Shown: positions 10,301-19,159 of the stretch, in pieces
How the letters are laid out: the number at the start of each line of letters is the position of its first letter
Numbering within the stretch: position 1 is the first letter of the stretch
NCBI RefSeq assembly: GCF_024448985.1
Contig: NZ_JAMOII010000017.1
Coordinates: forward strand, 1-64,000
Origin: Stutzerimonas stutzeri
GTDB taxonomy: Bacteria; Pseudomonadota; Gammaproteobacteria; Pseudomonadales; Pseudomonadaceae
DNA length: 64,000 nt
Direction: 5' to 3'
Position numbers and translations under genes: made by a program
The notes under the pieces: generated by a model
Told to the model about the DNA's origin: nothing
The model's input: the letters and a program-made list of their open reading frames with translations, nothing else
Database searches by the model: none

Positions 10301-10452
10301 TCGGCATCCCCATTCACTGGGGCTTCAAAGGTGTGGCGAAGAAGGCGCACCTGACCAACACCCTCACGCCATTCGTGGGTGACGGAAATACACAGACACC
10401 GGAGTTCAAGTCGTTTCTGGTGAACGTGGAGAAGATTGGAGGAGCCGTCTGA
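7372..10452 (+). CDS. fdnG: Formate dehydrogenase-N/O catalytic subunit, selenoprotein
   Basis: This is the 1026-residue catalytic subunit, which oxidises formate to CO2 at a molybdenum or tungsten bis-MGD centre. A twin-arginine signal ([10 protein letters not shown], residues 7-16) sends it to the periplasm. A 4Fe-4S binding segment follows ([12 protein letters not shown], then SLCPRG). The TGA at 7963-7965 (residue 198) is in frame and lies in the conserved context [21 protein letters not shown], which is the selenocysteine site of FdnG/FdoG; the frame then runs on to 10452. AGGAG precedes the ATG. Its stop overlaps the fdnH start by one base. Automated callers will tend to split it into a 197-residue and an 824-residue fragment. 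The respiratory N and O forms cannot be told apart here. Confidence 0.97.
7963..7996 (+). promoter_or_regulatory. SECIS element for the fdnG UGA codon
   Basis: Directly after the UGA is a hairpin: GG (7977-7978), a bulged T (7979), GGCA (7980-7983), apical loop GGTCT (7984-7988), TGCC (7989-7992), CC (7993-7994). The bulged U and the GGUC loop are the features recognised by SelB in E. coli fdhF/fdnG SECIS hairpins, and the distance from the UGA is the same. This supports recoding rather than a frameshift or pseudogene. Confidence 0.9.
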
Positions 10453-11387
10453 TGGTTGGTGACCAGATCAATCTGCAAAACATCATCGCCCGCTCGGCGA
10501 CCACCACGCCCTCGCCGCAGGTGCGGCACGGGGGTGTGGAAAAGGTCACCAAACTGATCGACGTGTCGGTCTGCATCGGCTGCAAGGCCTGCCAGGTCGC
10601 GTGTTCGGAATGGAATGACCTGCGCGACGATGTCGGGACCTGTGATGGCACCTACAACAACCCGCAGGACCTGACCGCCGAGTCGTTCGAGGTCATGCGC
10701 TTCAGCGAATACGAGGATGAACAGGGCAACCTGGAGTGGCTGATCCGCAAGGATAACTGCATGCATTGCGCCGAGCCGGGTTGTCTCAAGGCCTGCCCAT
10801 CGCCCGGTGCCATCGTGCAGTACGCCAACGGCATCGTCGATTTCAATTCGGAACACTGCATTGGCTGCGGCTATTGCGTCGCCGGTTGCCCCTTCGATAT
10901 CCCGCGGATCTCGAAAAAGGACAATAAGGCGTACAAGTGCACGCTGTGTTCCGATCGGGTGTTCCATGGGCTCGAGCCGGCTTGCGTGAAGAGTTGCCCG
11001 ACCTCGGCAATCATGTTCGGCACCAAGGAGGACATGCTCGATTACGGCGCTCACCGGGTCCAGCACCTCCAGGGGCGCGGCTACGAGAACGCCGGTATCT
11101 ATGATCCGTCCGGCGTTGGCGGCACCCATGTGGTCTATGTGCTGCAACACGCCGACAAGCCGGAAATCTACAGTGGCTTGCCAAAGGACCCGCATATCAG
11201 CCCGACGGTGGAGCTGTGGAAGGGCGTGACCAAGCCGATCATGTCCGTGGCGCTGGGTGTTTCGGTGCTGGCCGGTTTCTTCCATTACGTCATGAAAGGG
11301 CCGAAGGAAGAGCCGGAGGATGATCCGGACCCGGAGCTGGCGGCGGCCGATCGCGAACTTGATCGTCGTGGGGAGGACCGGTTATGA
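10452..11387 (+). CDS. fdnH: Formate dehydrogenase iron-sulfur subunit
   Basis: The 311-residue beta subunit carries electrons from FdnG to the cytochrome b subunit. Four ferredoxin-type cysteine clusters are visible: [11 protein letters not shown] (near residue 40), [30 protein letters not shown], and CTLCSDRV with [12 protein letters not shown] single membrane helix near residues 255-280 anchors it, followed by a charged tail. The length matches E. coli FdnH/FdoH. The start overlaps the fdnG stop (TGATG), and its end overlaps the fdnI start by 4 bp, indicating translational coupling. Confidence 0.96.
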   Translation: MVGDQINLQNIIARSATTTPSPQVRHGGVEKVTKLIDVSVCIGCKACQVACSEWNDLRDDVGTCDGTYNNPQDLTAESFEVMRFSEYEDEQGNLEWLIRKDNCMHCAEPGCLKACPSPGAIVQYANGIVDFNSEHCIGCGYCVAGCPFDIPRISKKDNKAYKCTLCSDRVFHGLEPACVKSCPTSAIMFGTKEDMLDYGAHRVQHLQGRGYENAGIYDPSGVGGTHVVYVLQHADKPEIYSGLPKDPHISPTVELWKGVTKPIMSVALGVSVLAGFFHYVMKGPKEEPEDDPDPELAAADRELDRRGEDRL

Positions 11388-12073
11388 GCCATTCCAACGT
11401 CAAATACGGCATCCTGCGTTACGGTTGCTGGGCGCGGGTCAATCACTGGCTTATCGCGATCAGTTTCGTATTGCTCACGCTGAGTGGCCTCGCACTGTTC
11501 TATCCGGCTTTCTTCGGGCTCACCGCGCTGTTCGGTGGGCCGGAGCCGACGCGGATCGTGCATCCGTACATTGGCGTGTTCATGTCACTGTTCTTCATCA
11601 TCCAGGCGGTGCGCTTCTTCGGCGATAACCTGATACGCCGCCACGATGTGCAGTGGATGAAGCAGATCGGCGACGTGCTCAGCAACCGCGATGAGCGCTT
11701 GCCACCGGTAGGCAAGAACAACGCCGGGCAGAAACTGGTGTACTGGATCTTCCTGGCCACCGTACCGGTGCTTTTGATCACCGGCATCGTGCTCTGGCGC
11801 CCTTGGATCGCCGATGGCATGCCAATCTGGGCGCTGCGCTGGGCCGTGTTGATTCATGCGATCGCTGCATTCATCGCCATCATCACGCTGGTCATTCATG
11901 TCTACTCGGCCATCTGGGTCAAAGGCTCGGTGCGGGCCATGACGCAGGGCCGCGTCAGCCACGCCTGGGCGCGTCACCATCACGGGCTGTGGTACGAGGA
12001 TGTCGTGCGCAACGAGAAATCCGATGCGCAAGCCGCATCGCCGACCAGCGAAGTGCAGGACCGTCGTCGATGA
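11384..12073 (+). CDS. fdnI: Formate dehydrogenase cytochrome b556 subunit
   Basis: The 229-residue integral membrane subunit has four predicted helices at about residues 20-42, 55-75, 120-140 and 148-175, with histidines placed for two b hemes ([12 protein letters not shown], the second and fourth helices, VIHVYSAIW). It passes electrons to quinone. The ATG overlaps the fdnH stop by 4 bp. The C-terminal 30 residues are polar and variable. Confidence 0.95.
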   Translation: MSHSNVKYGILRYGCWARVNHWLIAISFVLLTLSGLALFYPAFFGLTALFGGPEPTRIVHPYIGVFMSLFFIIQAVRFFGDNLIRRHDVQWMKQIGDVLSNRDERLPPVGKNNAGQKLVYWIFLATVPVLLITGIVLWRPWIADGMPIWALRWAVLIHAIAAFIAIITLVIHVYSAIWVKGSVRAMTQGRVSHAWARHHHGLWYEDVVRNEKSDAQAASPTSEVQDRRR

Positions 12074-12084
12074 AAGGAGCTGAA

Positions 12085-13011
12085 GTGAATCATTCGTATG
12101 GAAGCGCGCCGTCCGGAATCATGGACGCGCCCCACGTGGTGCTGCCGGATGCCAAGGTGTTCAGCAAACGCGCCACGCGGCTAAGAGAACTGGTCATGCA
12201 GGTGCCGTCGCTGGATGAGTTCCTGGCGTTCATGGCCCGTCTGGTACAGGCCCAGCATCAGGTACTGACCGAGCATGAACCCGCTTGGCGGCCGGCGCCG
12301 GATGCCTTCGATCAAGCGTTGAAGCATGACATGCCACCTCTGGGATTCCAGGCATTACGACGAGACGTGCATTGGCATGCCGATTTGCTCGCCATTCTCG
12401 ATGCGGTGGAGTTGCATGTGGGCGAACGTCAGCGGCCGTTGCTCGCCGCACTGCGAGAGACGCCCGCTGAGCGACTCGATGAACTGGCCGATGACGTGTT
12501 CGAAATGCGTCCCGGCGATGAGGCGACTCGCGCGCTATTGCCATTGGTCGCTGCGGCGCTCCAGGTCACCTGGGCGCGCCTGGCCATTGGACTACCCAGC
12601 GCGCCGGCGCGTCCCATAGGTGAGGCAAAGGCGCTTTGTCCGTGTTGCGGTGCTGCACCTGTGGCCAGCGTGGTCCATAACGAGCGCCATCGCAGTGGCG
12701 TGCGCTATTTACACTGTTCGTTGTGCGCCACCGAATGGCATCTGGAGCGCGTGAAGTGCAGCGCGTGCGACACCGGTGGCAAGCTGCTCTATCTGACGCT
12801 CGACGAAGGGCAGGGCAAGGCATTTTTGCCGGTCCAGGCAGAAGCCTGCAACGAATGCCACAGCTATCTGAAGGTCATGCAGCGCGAACTCCATGGGCGC
12901 GCCGACCCGGTTGCCGACGATCTGGCCAGCCTCGCGTTGGACATGCTGCTGGCCGAGCAGGACGAATACGCACGCAGCGGGTACAACCCCTTGCTGGTGA
13001 TGGGGGAATAA
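12085..13011 (+). CDS. fdhE: FdhE, formate dehydrogenase accessory protein
   Basis: The 308-residue protein is required for assembly or activation of membrane-bound formate dehydrogenases. It shows four CxxC-type pairs typical of the family (CPCC, CSLC, CSAC, CNEC) in the C-terminal half. The GTG at 12085 is chosen because AAAGGAG lies 5 bp upstream and because it gives the family's usual length of about 309; an ATG at 12070 overlapping the fdnI stop is the alternative. It is the last gene of the operon. No selA, selB or selC follows. Confidence 0.93.
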   Translation: MNHSYGSAPSGIMDAPHVVLPDAKVFSKRATRLRELVMQVPSLDEFLAFMARLVQAQHQVLTEHEPAWRPAPDAFDQALKHDMPPLGFQALRRDVHWHADLLAILDAVELHVGERQRPLLAALRETPAERLDELADDVFEMRPGDEATRALLPLVAAALQVTWARLAIGLPSAPARPIGEAKALCPCCGAAPVASVVHNERHRSGVRYLHCSLCATEWHLERVKCSACDTGGKLLYLTLDEGQGKAFLPVQAEACNECHSYLKVMQRELHGRADPVADDLASLALDMLLAEQDEYARSGYNPLLVMGE

Positions 13012-13219
13012 AGCGGAGTCTTGTCGCGCTGCTACCTGAGGCAGCTGCGGGACGCTAGCTGGAGAGTCAGGCTGATTGACATACCCGACACGCGTGGTCA
13101 CCGAGAAACAGTTCATTAGCGTGTCCCGAACCTGCGCTTGTGGACTGCGGCAATGATGGAAGCGCCTGGCATCTCACTAGTTTGTCGGTGTGGCTCAGGT
13201 TGCCGTTCACCTGAACACG

Positions 13220-13314
13220 TTCGCCCCGAGGGCGGGCCTCCCATAAAAGCCAAAGCACGCTACCGCAGCCCCCACGCCGACCCGCTTTTGTAGGAGGCGC
13301 GCCCTCGCGGCGAA
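13220..13314. repeat. Paired REP palindromes in opposite orientation (REPIN-like)
   Basis: Two REP-like sequences face each other: 13220-13250 is the reverse complement of a GCTTTTATGGGAGGCCCGCC-type unit, and 13284-13314 begins GCTTTTGTAGGAGGCGCGCC. Both match the pseudomonad REP pattern (GCTTTTGTAGGAG, then a GC-rich palindrome, then CGAA). The inverted pair with a 33-bp spacer is the usual REPIN arrangement. It lies in the 666-bp stretch 13012-13677, which holds no supportable gene. Confidence 0.75.
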
Positions 13315-13567
13315 TACAGGCCGCAGGCCCGTCCGAAACGCAGGCGTGACCGCAGCGATGGCGCCGAAGCGAACAACTTGGCCGTTCCACATTTGGCACA
13401 ACCATGCAGCCATGTTTCAGGGTGCAGTCCGCAGCCTGATTGGCAACCACATCGTTGTAACCCCTACGCAATTTCAACGTCCGTCCGACAGCGGCGCCAG
13501 GCGGCTCTCTGACAGGCCTCGCTGCTGAACTTTTACAGCCTCCCTTGGTTCGGAAGAACAGAAGTGA

Positions 13568-13592
13568 GTGAAACCCCGCAGCGAGGTTTCAC
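13568..13592. promoter_or_regulatory. Inverted repeat in the glgE leader
   Basis: A perfect 8-bp inverted repeat (GTGAAACC at 13568-13575, GGTTTCAC at 13585-13592, 9-nt loop) lies 86 bp upstream of glgE. A second hairpin, CCGCTT-GCG-AAGCGG, follows at 13618-13632. These could be an operator plus leader structure for the glgE operon; no known regulator motif was recognised. Confidence 0.35.
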
Positions 13593-13677
13593 GACGACAA
13601 CCCCAACCTTGCCGACGCCGCTTGCGAAGCGGTTGGGTTGCCGTATCGCAATGATTCAGGCCCCAGGAGCCCGTTCG

Positions 13678-15690
13678 ATGAACGACGCACAGCCCCACGC
13701 AACAATCCATCCCCGACTTGAACAAGCATTGCAGATGCCGCGTATAGCCATCGAGGCGACCGAGCCGGTTCTCGACGGTGGTCGATTCGCTGCCAAGGCC
13801 ATCATCGGCCATCCGGTGACCGTGACCACCAAGGTATTCGCCGATGGTCATGATCAGCTGGCCGCTGCGATCTGCTGGCGTACCAAGGACGAAAGCGGTT
13901 GGCGTCGCGCCCGTCTCAAGCTGCTCGGCAACGACAAGTGGGAAGGTCATTTCACCCCAACACAAGTGGCTGGCCACGAGTTCATGATCGAGGCCTGGTG
14001 GGACGTCTATGAGACCTACCGCTACGAGCTATCGAAAAAACATGCAGCGGGTGTTCCGGTGCAGTTGGAGCTGGAGGAAGGCCGCCTATTGCTGGAGCGC
14101 GCCAGCGGGCGGGCCATGGGAGAAACCAAGGCGATCATCGATGATCTCTTGCACCGCCTGAGCACTGCGCACCTGGATGACGAGCGTGTCTCGGTCATGC
14201 TGGCCGACGAGACGGCTGCTGCAATGGCTGATGCCGACCCGCGTGCGCATTGCAGCCAGAGCCCGGTGTTCCCGCTTGAAGTGGAGCGACCACTGGCACA
14301 GTTCGCCAGCTGGTACGAACTCTTCCCGCGGTCGGAAACCGACGATCCGAACCGCCATGGCGCCTTCCGCGACGTGCACAAGCGGCTGCCGTCGATCCGT
14401 GACATGGGCTTCGATGTGCTCTACTTCACGCCCATTCATCCCATCGGGCGCCAGCACCGTAAAGGCCGAAACAACACTCTGGAGGCCGGCCCCAACGATC
14501 CGGGCAGTCCTTATGCCATCGGCAGCGAAGACGGTGGTCACGATGCGGTCCATCCGGAGCTCGGCACGCTTGGCGACTTCCGCGACCTGGTGGCGGCGGC
14601 GCGCGACCACGGCCTGGAAATCGCGCTGGATTTCGCCATTCAGTGTTCCCAGGATCACCCCTGGCTAAAAGAACATCCGGGCTGGTTCTCCTGGCGCCCT
14701 GACGGGACCATCCGCTACGCCGAGAATCCACCGAAGAAGTACCAGGACATCGTCAACGTCGACTTCTATGCCGAAGACGCCATGCCCGACCTGTGGATCG
14801 CCTTGCGCGACGTGGTCTGGCATTGGGTGGAGCAGGGCGTGAAGATCTTCCGCGTCGATAATCCGCACACCAAACCCCTGCCTTTCTGGGAATGGATGAT
14901 CGCCGATATCCGTGAGCGCGACCCGGACGTGATGTTCCTGTCCGAGGCCTTCACCCGCCCGGCTATGATGGCGCGCCTGGGCAAGGTCGGCTTCAACCAG
15001 AGCTACACCTATTTCACCTGGCGCAACAACAAGGCGGAACTGAGCGAATATTTCACCGAGCTCAACGAGCCGCCGTTGCGCGATTGCTATCGGCCAAACT
15101 TCTTCGTCAACACGCCGGACATCAACCCTTTCTTCCTGCATGACTCCGGCCGCGCCGGGTTTCTCATCCGTGCGGCGCTGGCGACCATGGGCTCCGGGCT
15201 CTGGGGCATGTATTCCGGCTTCGAGCTGTGCGAATCCGCGCCGATTCCCGGCAAGGAGGAATACCTGGACTCGGAGAAATACGAGATTCGTCCGCGCGAC
15301 TATCACGCGCCGGGCAACATCGTTGCCGAGATCGCTCAGCTCAATCGCATCCGCCGTCAGAATCCAGCCTTGCAAACCCACCTCGGTTTCCAAGCCTATA
15401 CGGCCTACAACGACAACATCTTCTATTTCGGCAAGCGCACGGCGGATCGTTCGAATTTCATTTTGGTCGCGGTCAGCCTTGATCCACATAACGCCCAGGA
15501 AGCGCATTTCGAGTTGCCGCTCTGGGAACTCGGCTTGCCCGATCACGCTGAAACCCGCGGCGAAGACCTTATGAATGGGCATCGCTGGACTTGGTATGGC
15601 AAGACCCAATGGATGCGGATCGAGCCCTGGCATCTGCCATTCGGTATCTGGCGTCTGAGCGCTGGGGCCCCAGACCCAGACCTCAAGTGA
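13678..15690 (+). CDS. glgE: Alpha-1,4-glucan:maltose-1-phosphate maltosyltransferase
   Basis: The 670-residue GH13_3 enzyme extends alpha-1,4-glucan with maltosyl units from maltose 1-phosphate. An N-terminal beta-sandwich and helical insert precede the barrel. The nucleophile is D394 in FRVDNPHTKP and the acid/base is E423 in FLSEAFTRPAMM. The start at 13678 is supported by AGGAG at 13665-13669 and by the family length; the frame is open upstream to 13564 but that extension is not similar to the family. It heads an operon with treS/maltokinase and glgB, which supply maltose 1-phosphate and branches. Confidence 0.95.
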   Translation: MNDAQPHATIHPRLEQALQMPRIAIEATEPVLDGGRFAAKAIIGHPVTVTTKVFADGHDQLAAAICWRTKDESGWRRARLKLLGNDKWEGHFTPTQVAGHEFMIEAWWDVYETYRYELSKKHAAGVPVQLELEEGRLLLERASGRAMGETKAIIDDLLHRLSTAHLDDERVSVMLADETAAAMADADPRAHCSQSPVFPLEVERPLAQFASWYELFPRSETDDPNRHGAFRDVHKRLPSIRDMGFDVLYFTPIHPIGRQHRKGRNNTLEAGPNDPGSPYAIGSEDGGHDAVHPELGTLGDFRDLVAAARDHGLEIALDFAIQCSQDHPWLKEHPGWFSWRPDGTIRYAENPPKKYQDIVNVDFYAEDAMPDLWIALRDVVWHWVEQGVKIFRVDNPHTKPLPFWEWMIADIRERDPDVMFLSEAFTRPAMMARLGKVGFNQSYTYFTWRNNKAELSEYFTELNEPPLRDCYRPNFFVNTPDINPFFLHDSGRAGFLIRAALATMGSGLWGMYSGFELCESAPIPGKEEYLDSEKYEIRPRDYHAPGNIVAEIAQLNRIRRQNPALQTHLGFQAYTAYNDNIFYFGKRTADRSNFILVAVSLDPHNAQEAHFELPLWELGLPDHAETRGEDLMNGHRWTWYGKTQWMRIEPWHLPFGIWRLSAGAPDPDLK

Positions 15691-15722
15691 TTTATTAAGA
15701 ACAAGGCTATAACCCTATTTAT

Positions 15723-15767
15723 CAGTAGGTTAGAAGTAACAAATGATCTGTTTTGTTACGCCTACTG
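15723..15767 (+). promoter_or_regulatory. Nested inverted repeats in the glgE-treS spacer
   Basis: Two inverted repeats are nested: outer CAGTAGG (15723-15729) with CCTACTG (15761-15767), and inner GTAACAAA (15736-15743) with TTTTGTTAC (15751-15759). All arms pair in a single cruciform-like hairpin. The surrounding 142-bp spacer is AT-rich relative to the genes. It could be an internal promoter operator, an mRNA processing or stability element, or an attenuator between glgE and treS. Confidence 0.5.
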
Positions 15768-15832
15768 GTGACCTTTGCCGTCTCGGCTGGGACCCCGCGT
15801 CCCAATCTTGAGGCAGAAAAAAGGAACGAGAC

Positions 15833-18800
15833 ATGGCCAAATCACGCAAGCCATCCGCCTTCATCACCGACCCGCTCTGGTACAAGGATGCGGTCGTTTA
15901 TCAGGTCCATCTGAAATCGTTCTTCGACTCGAACAACGACGGAGTTGGGGACTTTCAAGGATTGATCGACAAGCTCGATTACATTGCCGATCTGGGCGTG
16001 AATACCATCTGGCTGTTGCCGTTCTATCCCTCACCCCGGCGTGATGACGGCTACGACATCGCCGAATACCGCGGTGTGCATCCTGACTACGGCACCATGG
16101 CCGATGCCAAGCGCTTCATTGCCGCTGCCCACAAGCGCGGGCTGAGGGTGATTACCGAACTGGTCATCAACCACACTTCGGACCAGCACCCTTGGTTCCA
16201 GCGTGCGCGCAAGGCGAAAAAGGGTTCTGCGGCGCGCGACTTTTACGTCTGGTCGGACACGGATGACAAGTACGACGGCACGCGAATCATCTTTCTCGAT
16301 ACCGAGGTGTCGAACTGGACCTGGGACCCGGTGGCTCAGCAGTACTTCTGGCATCGCTTCTATTCGCACCAACCGGATCTCAATTTCGACAACCCGCAGG
16401 TCATGAAGGCCGTGCTCAGCGTCATGCGCTACTGGCTCGACCTCGGCATCGACGGGTTGCGGCTCGATGCCATCCCATACCTGGTGGAGCGTGACGGAAC
16501 CAATAACGAGAACCTGCCCGAAACCCATGTGGTGCTGAAACAGATACGCGCCGAGATCGACGCCAATTACCCCGACCGCATGCTCCTGGCCGAGGCCAAC
16601 CAGTGGCCGGAAGACACCCAGTTGTACTTCGGCGGCGAAGACGGCGGACCGGGCGATGAATGCCACATGGCGTTCCATTTCCCGCTGATGCCGCGCATGT
16701 ACATGGCGCTGGCGCAGGAAGACCGCTTCCCTATCACCGACATCCTGCGCCAGACGCCCGACATTCCGGAGAACTGCCAATGGGCAATTTTCCTGCGCAA
16801 CCATGACGAGCTGACGCTGGAAATGGTGACCGACAAGGAGCGCGACTACCTCTGGAACTACTACGCCTCGGACAAGCGCGCTCGGATCAACCTCGGCATT
16901 CGCCGCCGTCTGGCGCCCCTGCTGGAACGCGACCGTCGCCGCATCGAGCTGCTCAACAGCCTGCTGCTATCGATGCCCGGCACGCCGGTGATCTATTACG
17001 GCGACGAGATCGGGATGGGCGACAACATCTTCCTCGGTGACCGAGACGGCGTGCGTACCCCGATGCAATGGTCGGTGGACCGCAATGGCGGTTTCTCCCG
17101 CGCCGACCCGCCGAGTTTGGTGCTGCCGCCAATCATGGACCCGCTGTACGGCTATCAGGCGATCAACGTCGAGGCACAACAGCGCGATCCTCACTCGTTG
17201 CTGAATTGGACGCGGCGTCTGCTCTCGATCCGCAAGCAATTCAAAGCGTTCGGACGGGGCACGCTGAAAATGCTCGCACCGAGCAACCGACGGATTCTGG
17301 CGTATTTGCGCGAATACACCGGGCCCAACGGTGATACGGAAGTCATCTTTTGCGTTGCAAACGTATCGCGCTCGGCTCAGGCCGCAGAACTGGAACTGTC
17401 GCATTACGCCGGCATGGTGCCGGTGGAAATGGTCGGCGGCAGTGCCTTCCCGCCAATCGGCCAGTTGCCGTATCTGCTGACGCTGCCTCCTTACGGTTTC
17501 TACTGGTTCCAGCTGGCAACCAGTCATCAGATGCCCAGTTGGCACCAGGAACCGGTGGAAACCATGCCCGACTTCCAAACCCTCGTGCTCAAGCGCCTGG
17601 ATACGCTCACTGCAGCGAACAAGCGCATTCTCGAAACCGAGTCGCTACCGGCTTATCTGCCGAAACGGCGCTGGTTCGCCAGCAAGGATGCCGCGATCGA
17701 CTCGATCAAGATCTGCTACAGCGTGCCGTTCGGCGATCCACAGCGGCCGGTATTGCTGAGCGAGATTGCCGTGGCGACGGCCGGGCGAACCGACCTTTAT
17801 CAGCTGCCGCTGGGCTTCCTCAATGAAGACGATTTCAACATTGCGCTGCCACAGCAATTGGCCATGGCACGGGTGCGCCGTGGCCCGCAGGTAGGGCTGC
17901 TGACAGATGCTTTCGCGCTTAAGCAGTTCATCCTGGGCGTGATTCAAGGCTTGCGTGAAAAACAGAAACTGCCGTGCGGCGAGGGCGAGATCCGCTTCGA
18001 GCCGATCGGCGATCTGGCCAACGTGGAATTGCCGGCCGATGCCGAGGTGCGTTATCTCACGGCGGAGCAATCCAACAGCTCGGCCATCATCGGCAGCAGC
18101 ATGATGATCAAGGTGCTGCGCCGGGTTTCGGCGGGCGTGCACCCGGAGTTGGAAATGGGCCGCTTCCTGACCGAGCAGGGCTTCCAGCACATTTCAGCGA
18201 TGCTCGGTCAGGTCACGCGCGTCAACAAGCGGGGCGAGCCGCATGCGCTGATGGTCGTGCAGCGCTTCCTCGACAATCAGGGCGACGCCTGGGAATGGAC
18301 GTTGAACACCCTGGACCGCGCCGTGCGTGACGAGCTGACCGGTGGCGTGTCCCTGGTGGAAAACCAGTATGCCGCGCTGCATGAACTGGAGGACTTCAAT
18401 CGCCTGCTGGGCCAGCGTCTGGGCGAGTTGCATATGACGCTGGCTTCGGACACGGACAACCCGGACTTCGCCCACGAAACCACCACACAGGCCGACAGCG
18501 AGCAATGCGCGGCAAGCATCCGCGTCCAGCTTGGGCATGCGCTGGACGTGCTTGTCGCGCATCGCTCGGACCTAGACAGCAAGGCGGCGGCCGAGGTGGA
18601 CCGGCTGATGGGATTGCGCGACGACCTGCTCGATAAGGTGGACCGGCTGGCACGCTGTGCGATTGGCGGCCTGCGCACACGCGTGCATGGCGATCTGCAT
18701 CTTGGGCAGGTGCTGGTGATGCAGGGCGATGCCTATTTCATCGATTTCGAAGGCGAGCCGGCTCGCCCTTTGGAAGAGCGCCGCAGCAAGCTCTCGCCAT

Positions 18801-19159
18801 TCAAAGATGTCGCCGGTGTACTGCGATCTTTTGAGTACGCGGCGTCCATGACCCAGCGCAACGCCCAGGGCAGCGACAGCTCGCCCGAGGCCGATGCCGC
18901 TCGCCGCCGCATCGCCGAAAGCTATCGACAGAGTGCACGCTCCACCTTCCTGGCTGCCTATCGCCAAGCGACGGAGGAGTTGCCCCATGCGTGGCGTGAG
19001 GCCAACGGAGCCGAGGCGGCGCTGGCATTGTTCAGCTTCGAGAAAACCTCATACGAAATAGCCTACGAAGCCGAGAATCGGCCAGCCTGGCTCTCGGTTC
19101 CCCTTCAAGGGCTGTCGGATATGGCACAACAACTTACCCACGGAGACTCCCATGAATGA
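15833..19159 (+). CDS. treS: Maltose alpha-D-glucosyltransferase / maltokinase fusion
   Basis: The 1108-residue protein joins trehalose synthase (GH13, residues 1 to about 560) to a Pep2-type maltokinase (about 610-1108). TreS interconverts trehalose and maltose, and the kinase makes maltose 1-phosphate with ATP. The TreS nucleophile is D212 ([10 protein letters not shown]) and the acid/base E254 ([11 protein letters not shown]). The kinase has [10 protein letters not shown] with catalytic D954 and the metal-binding FIDFEGEP (D971). In mycobacteria these are separate proteins that form a complex; here they are covalently linked. It overlaps glgB by 8 bp. Confidence 0.95.
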   Translation: MAKSRKPSAFITDPLWYKDAVVYQVHLKSFFDSNNDGVGDFQGLIDKLDYIADLGVNTIWLLPFYPSPRRDDGYDIAEYRGVHPDYGTMADAKRFIAAAHKRGLRVITELVINHTSDQHPWFQRARKAKKGSAARDFYVWSDTDDKYDGTRIIFLDTEVSNWTWDPVAQQYFWHRFYSHQPDLNFDNPQVMKAVLSVMRYWLDLGIDGLRLDAIPYLVERDGTNNENLPETHVVLKQIRAEIDANYPDRMLLAEANQWPEDTQLYFGGEDGGPGDECHMAFHFPLMPRMYMALAQEDRFPITDILRQTPDIPENCQWAIFLRNHDELTLEMVTDKERDYLWNYYASDKRARINLGIRRRLAPLLERDRRRIELLNSLLLSMPGTPVIYYGDEIGMGDNIFLGDRDGVRTPMQWSVDRNGGFSRADPPSLVLPPIMDPLYGYQAINVEAQQRDPHSLLNWTRRLLSIRKQFKAFGRGTLKMLAPSNRRILAYLREYTGPNGDTEVIFCVANVSRSAQAAELELSHYAGMVPVEMVGGSAFPPIGQLPYLLTLPPYGFYWFQLATSHQMPSWHQEPVETMPDFQTLVLKRLDTLTAANKRILETESLPAYLPKRRWFASKDAAIDSIKICYSVPFGDPQRPVLLSEIAVATAGRTDLYQLPLGFLNEDDFNIALPQQLAMARVRRGPQVGLLTDAFALKQFILGVIQGLREKQKLPCGEGEIRFEPIGDLANVELPADAEVRYLTAEQSNSSAIIGSSMMIKVLRRVSAGVHPELEMGRFLTEQGFQHISAMLGQVTRVNKRGEPHALMVVQRFLDNQGDAWEWTLNTLDRAVRDELTGGVSLVENQYAALHELEDFNRLLGQRLGELHMTLASDTDNPDFAHETTTQADSEQCAASIRVQLGHALDVLVAHRSDLDSKAAAEVDRLMGLRDDLLDKVDRLARCAIGGLRTRVHGDLHLGQVLVMQGDAYFIDFEGEPARPLEERRSKLSPFKDVAGVLRSFEYAASMTQRNAQGSDSSPEADAARRRIAESYRQSARSTFLAAYRQATEELPHAWREANGAEAALALFSFEKTSYEIAYEAENRPAWLSVPLQGLSDMAQQLTHGDSHE

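Noticed and set aside
11803-12084. N-terminal extension of FdhE
   Set aside because: It overlaps fdnI in another frame; the GTG at 12085 has a strong ribosome-binding site and gives the normal length.
13012-13563. tRNA-Sec (selC) or other RNA gene after fdhE
   Set aside because: The region was read for the acceptor-stem and long variable-arm pattern of tRNA-Sec and none was found; only REP palindromes are present.
13564-13677. 38-codon N-terminal extension of GlgE
   Set aside because: It runs through the leader hairpins, is unlike GlgE N-termini, and the ATG at 13678 has a well-placed AGGAG.
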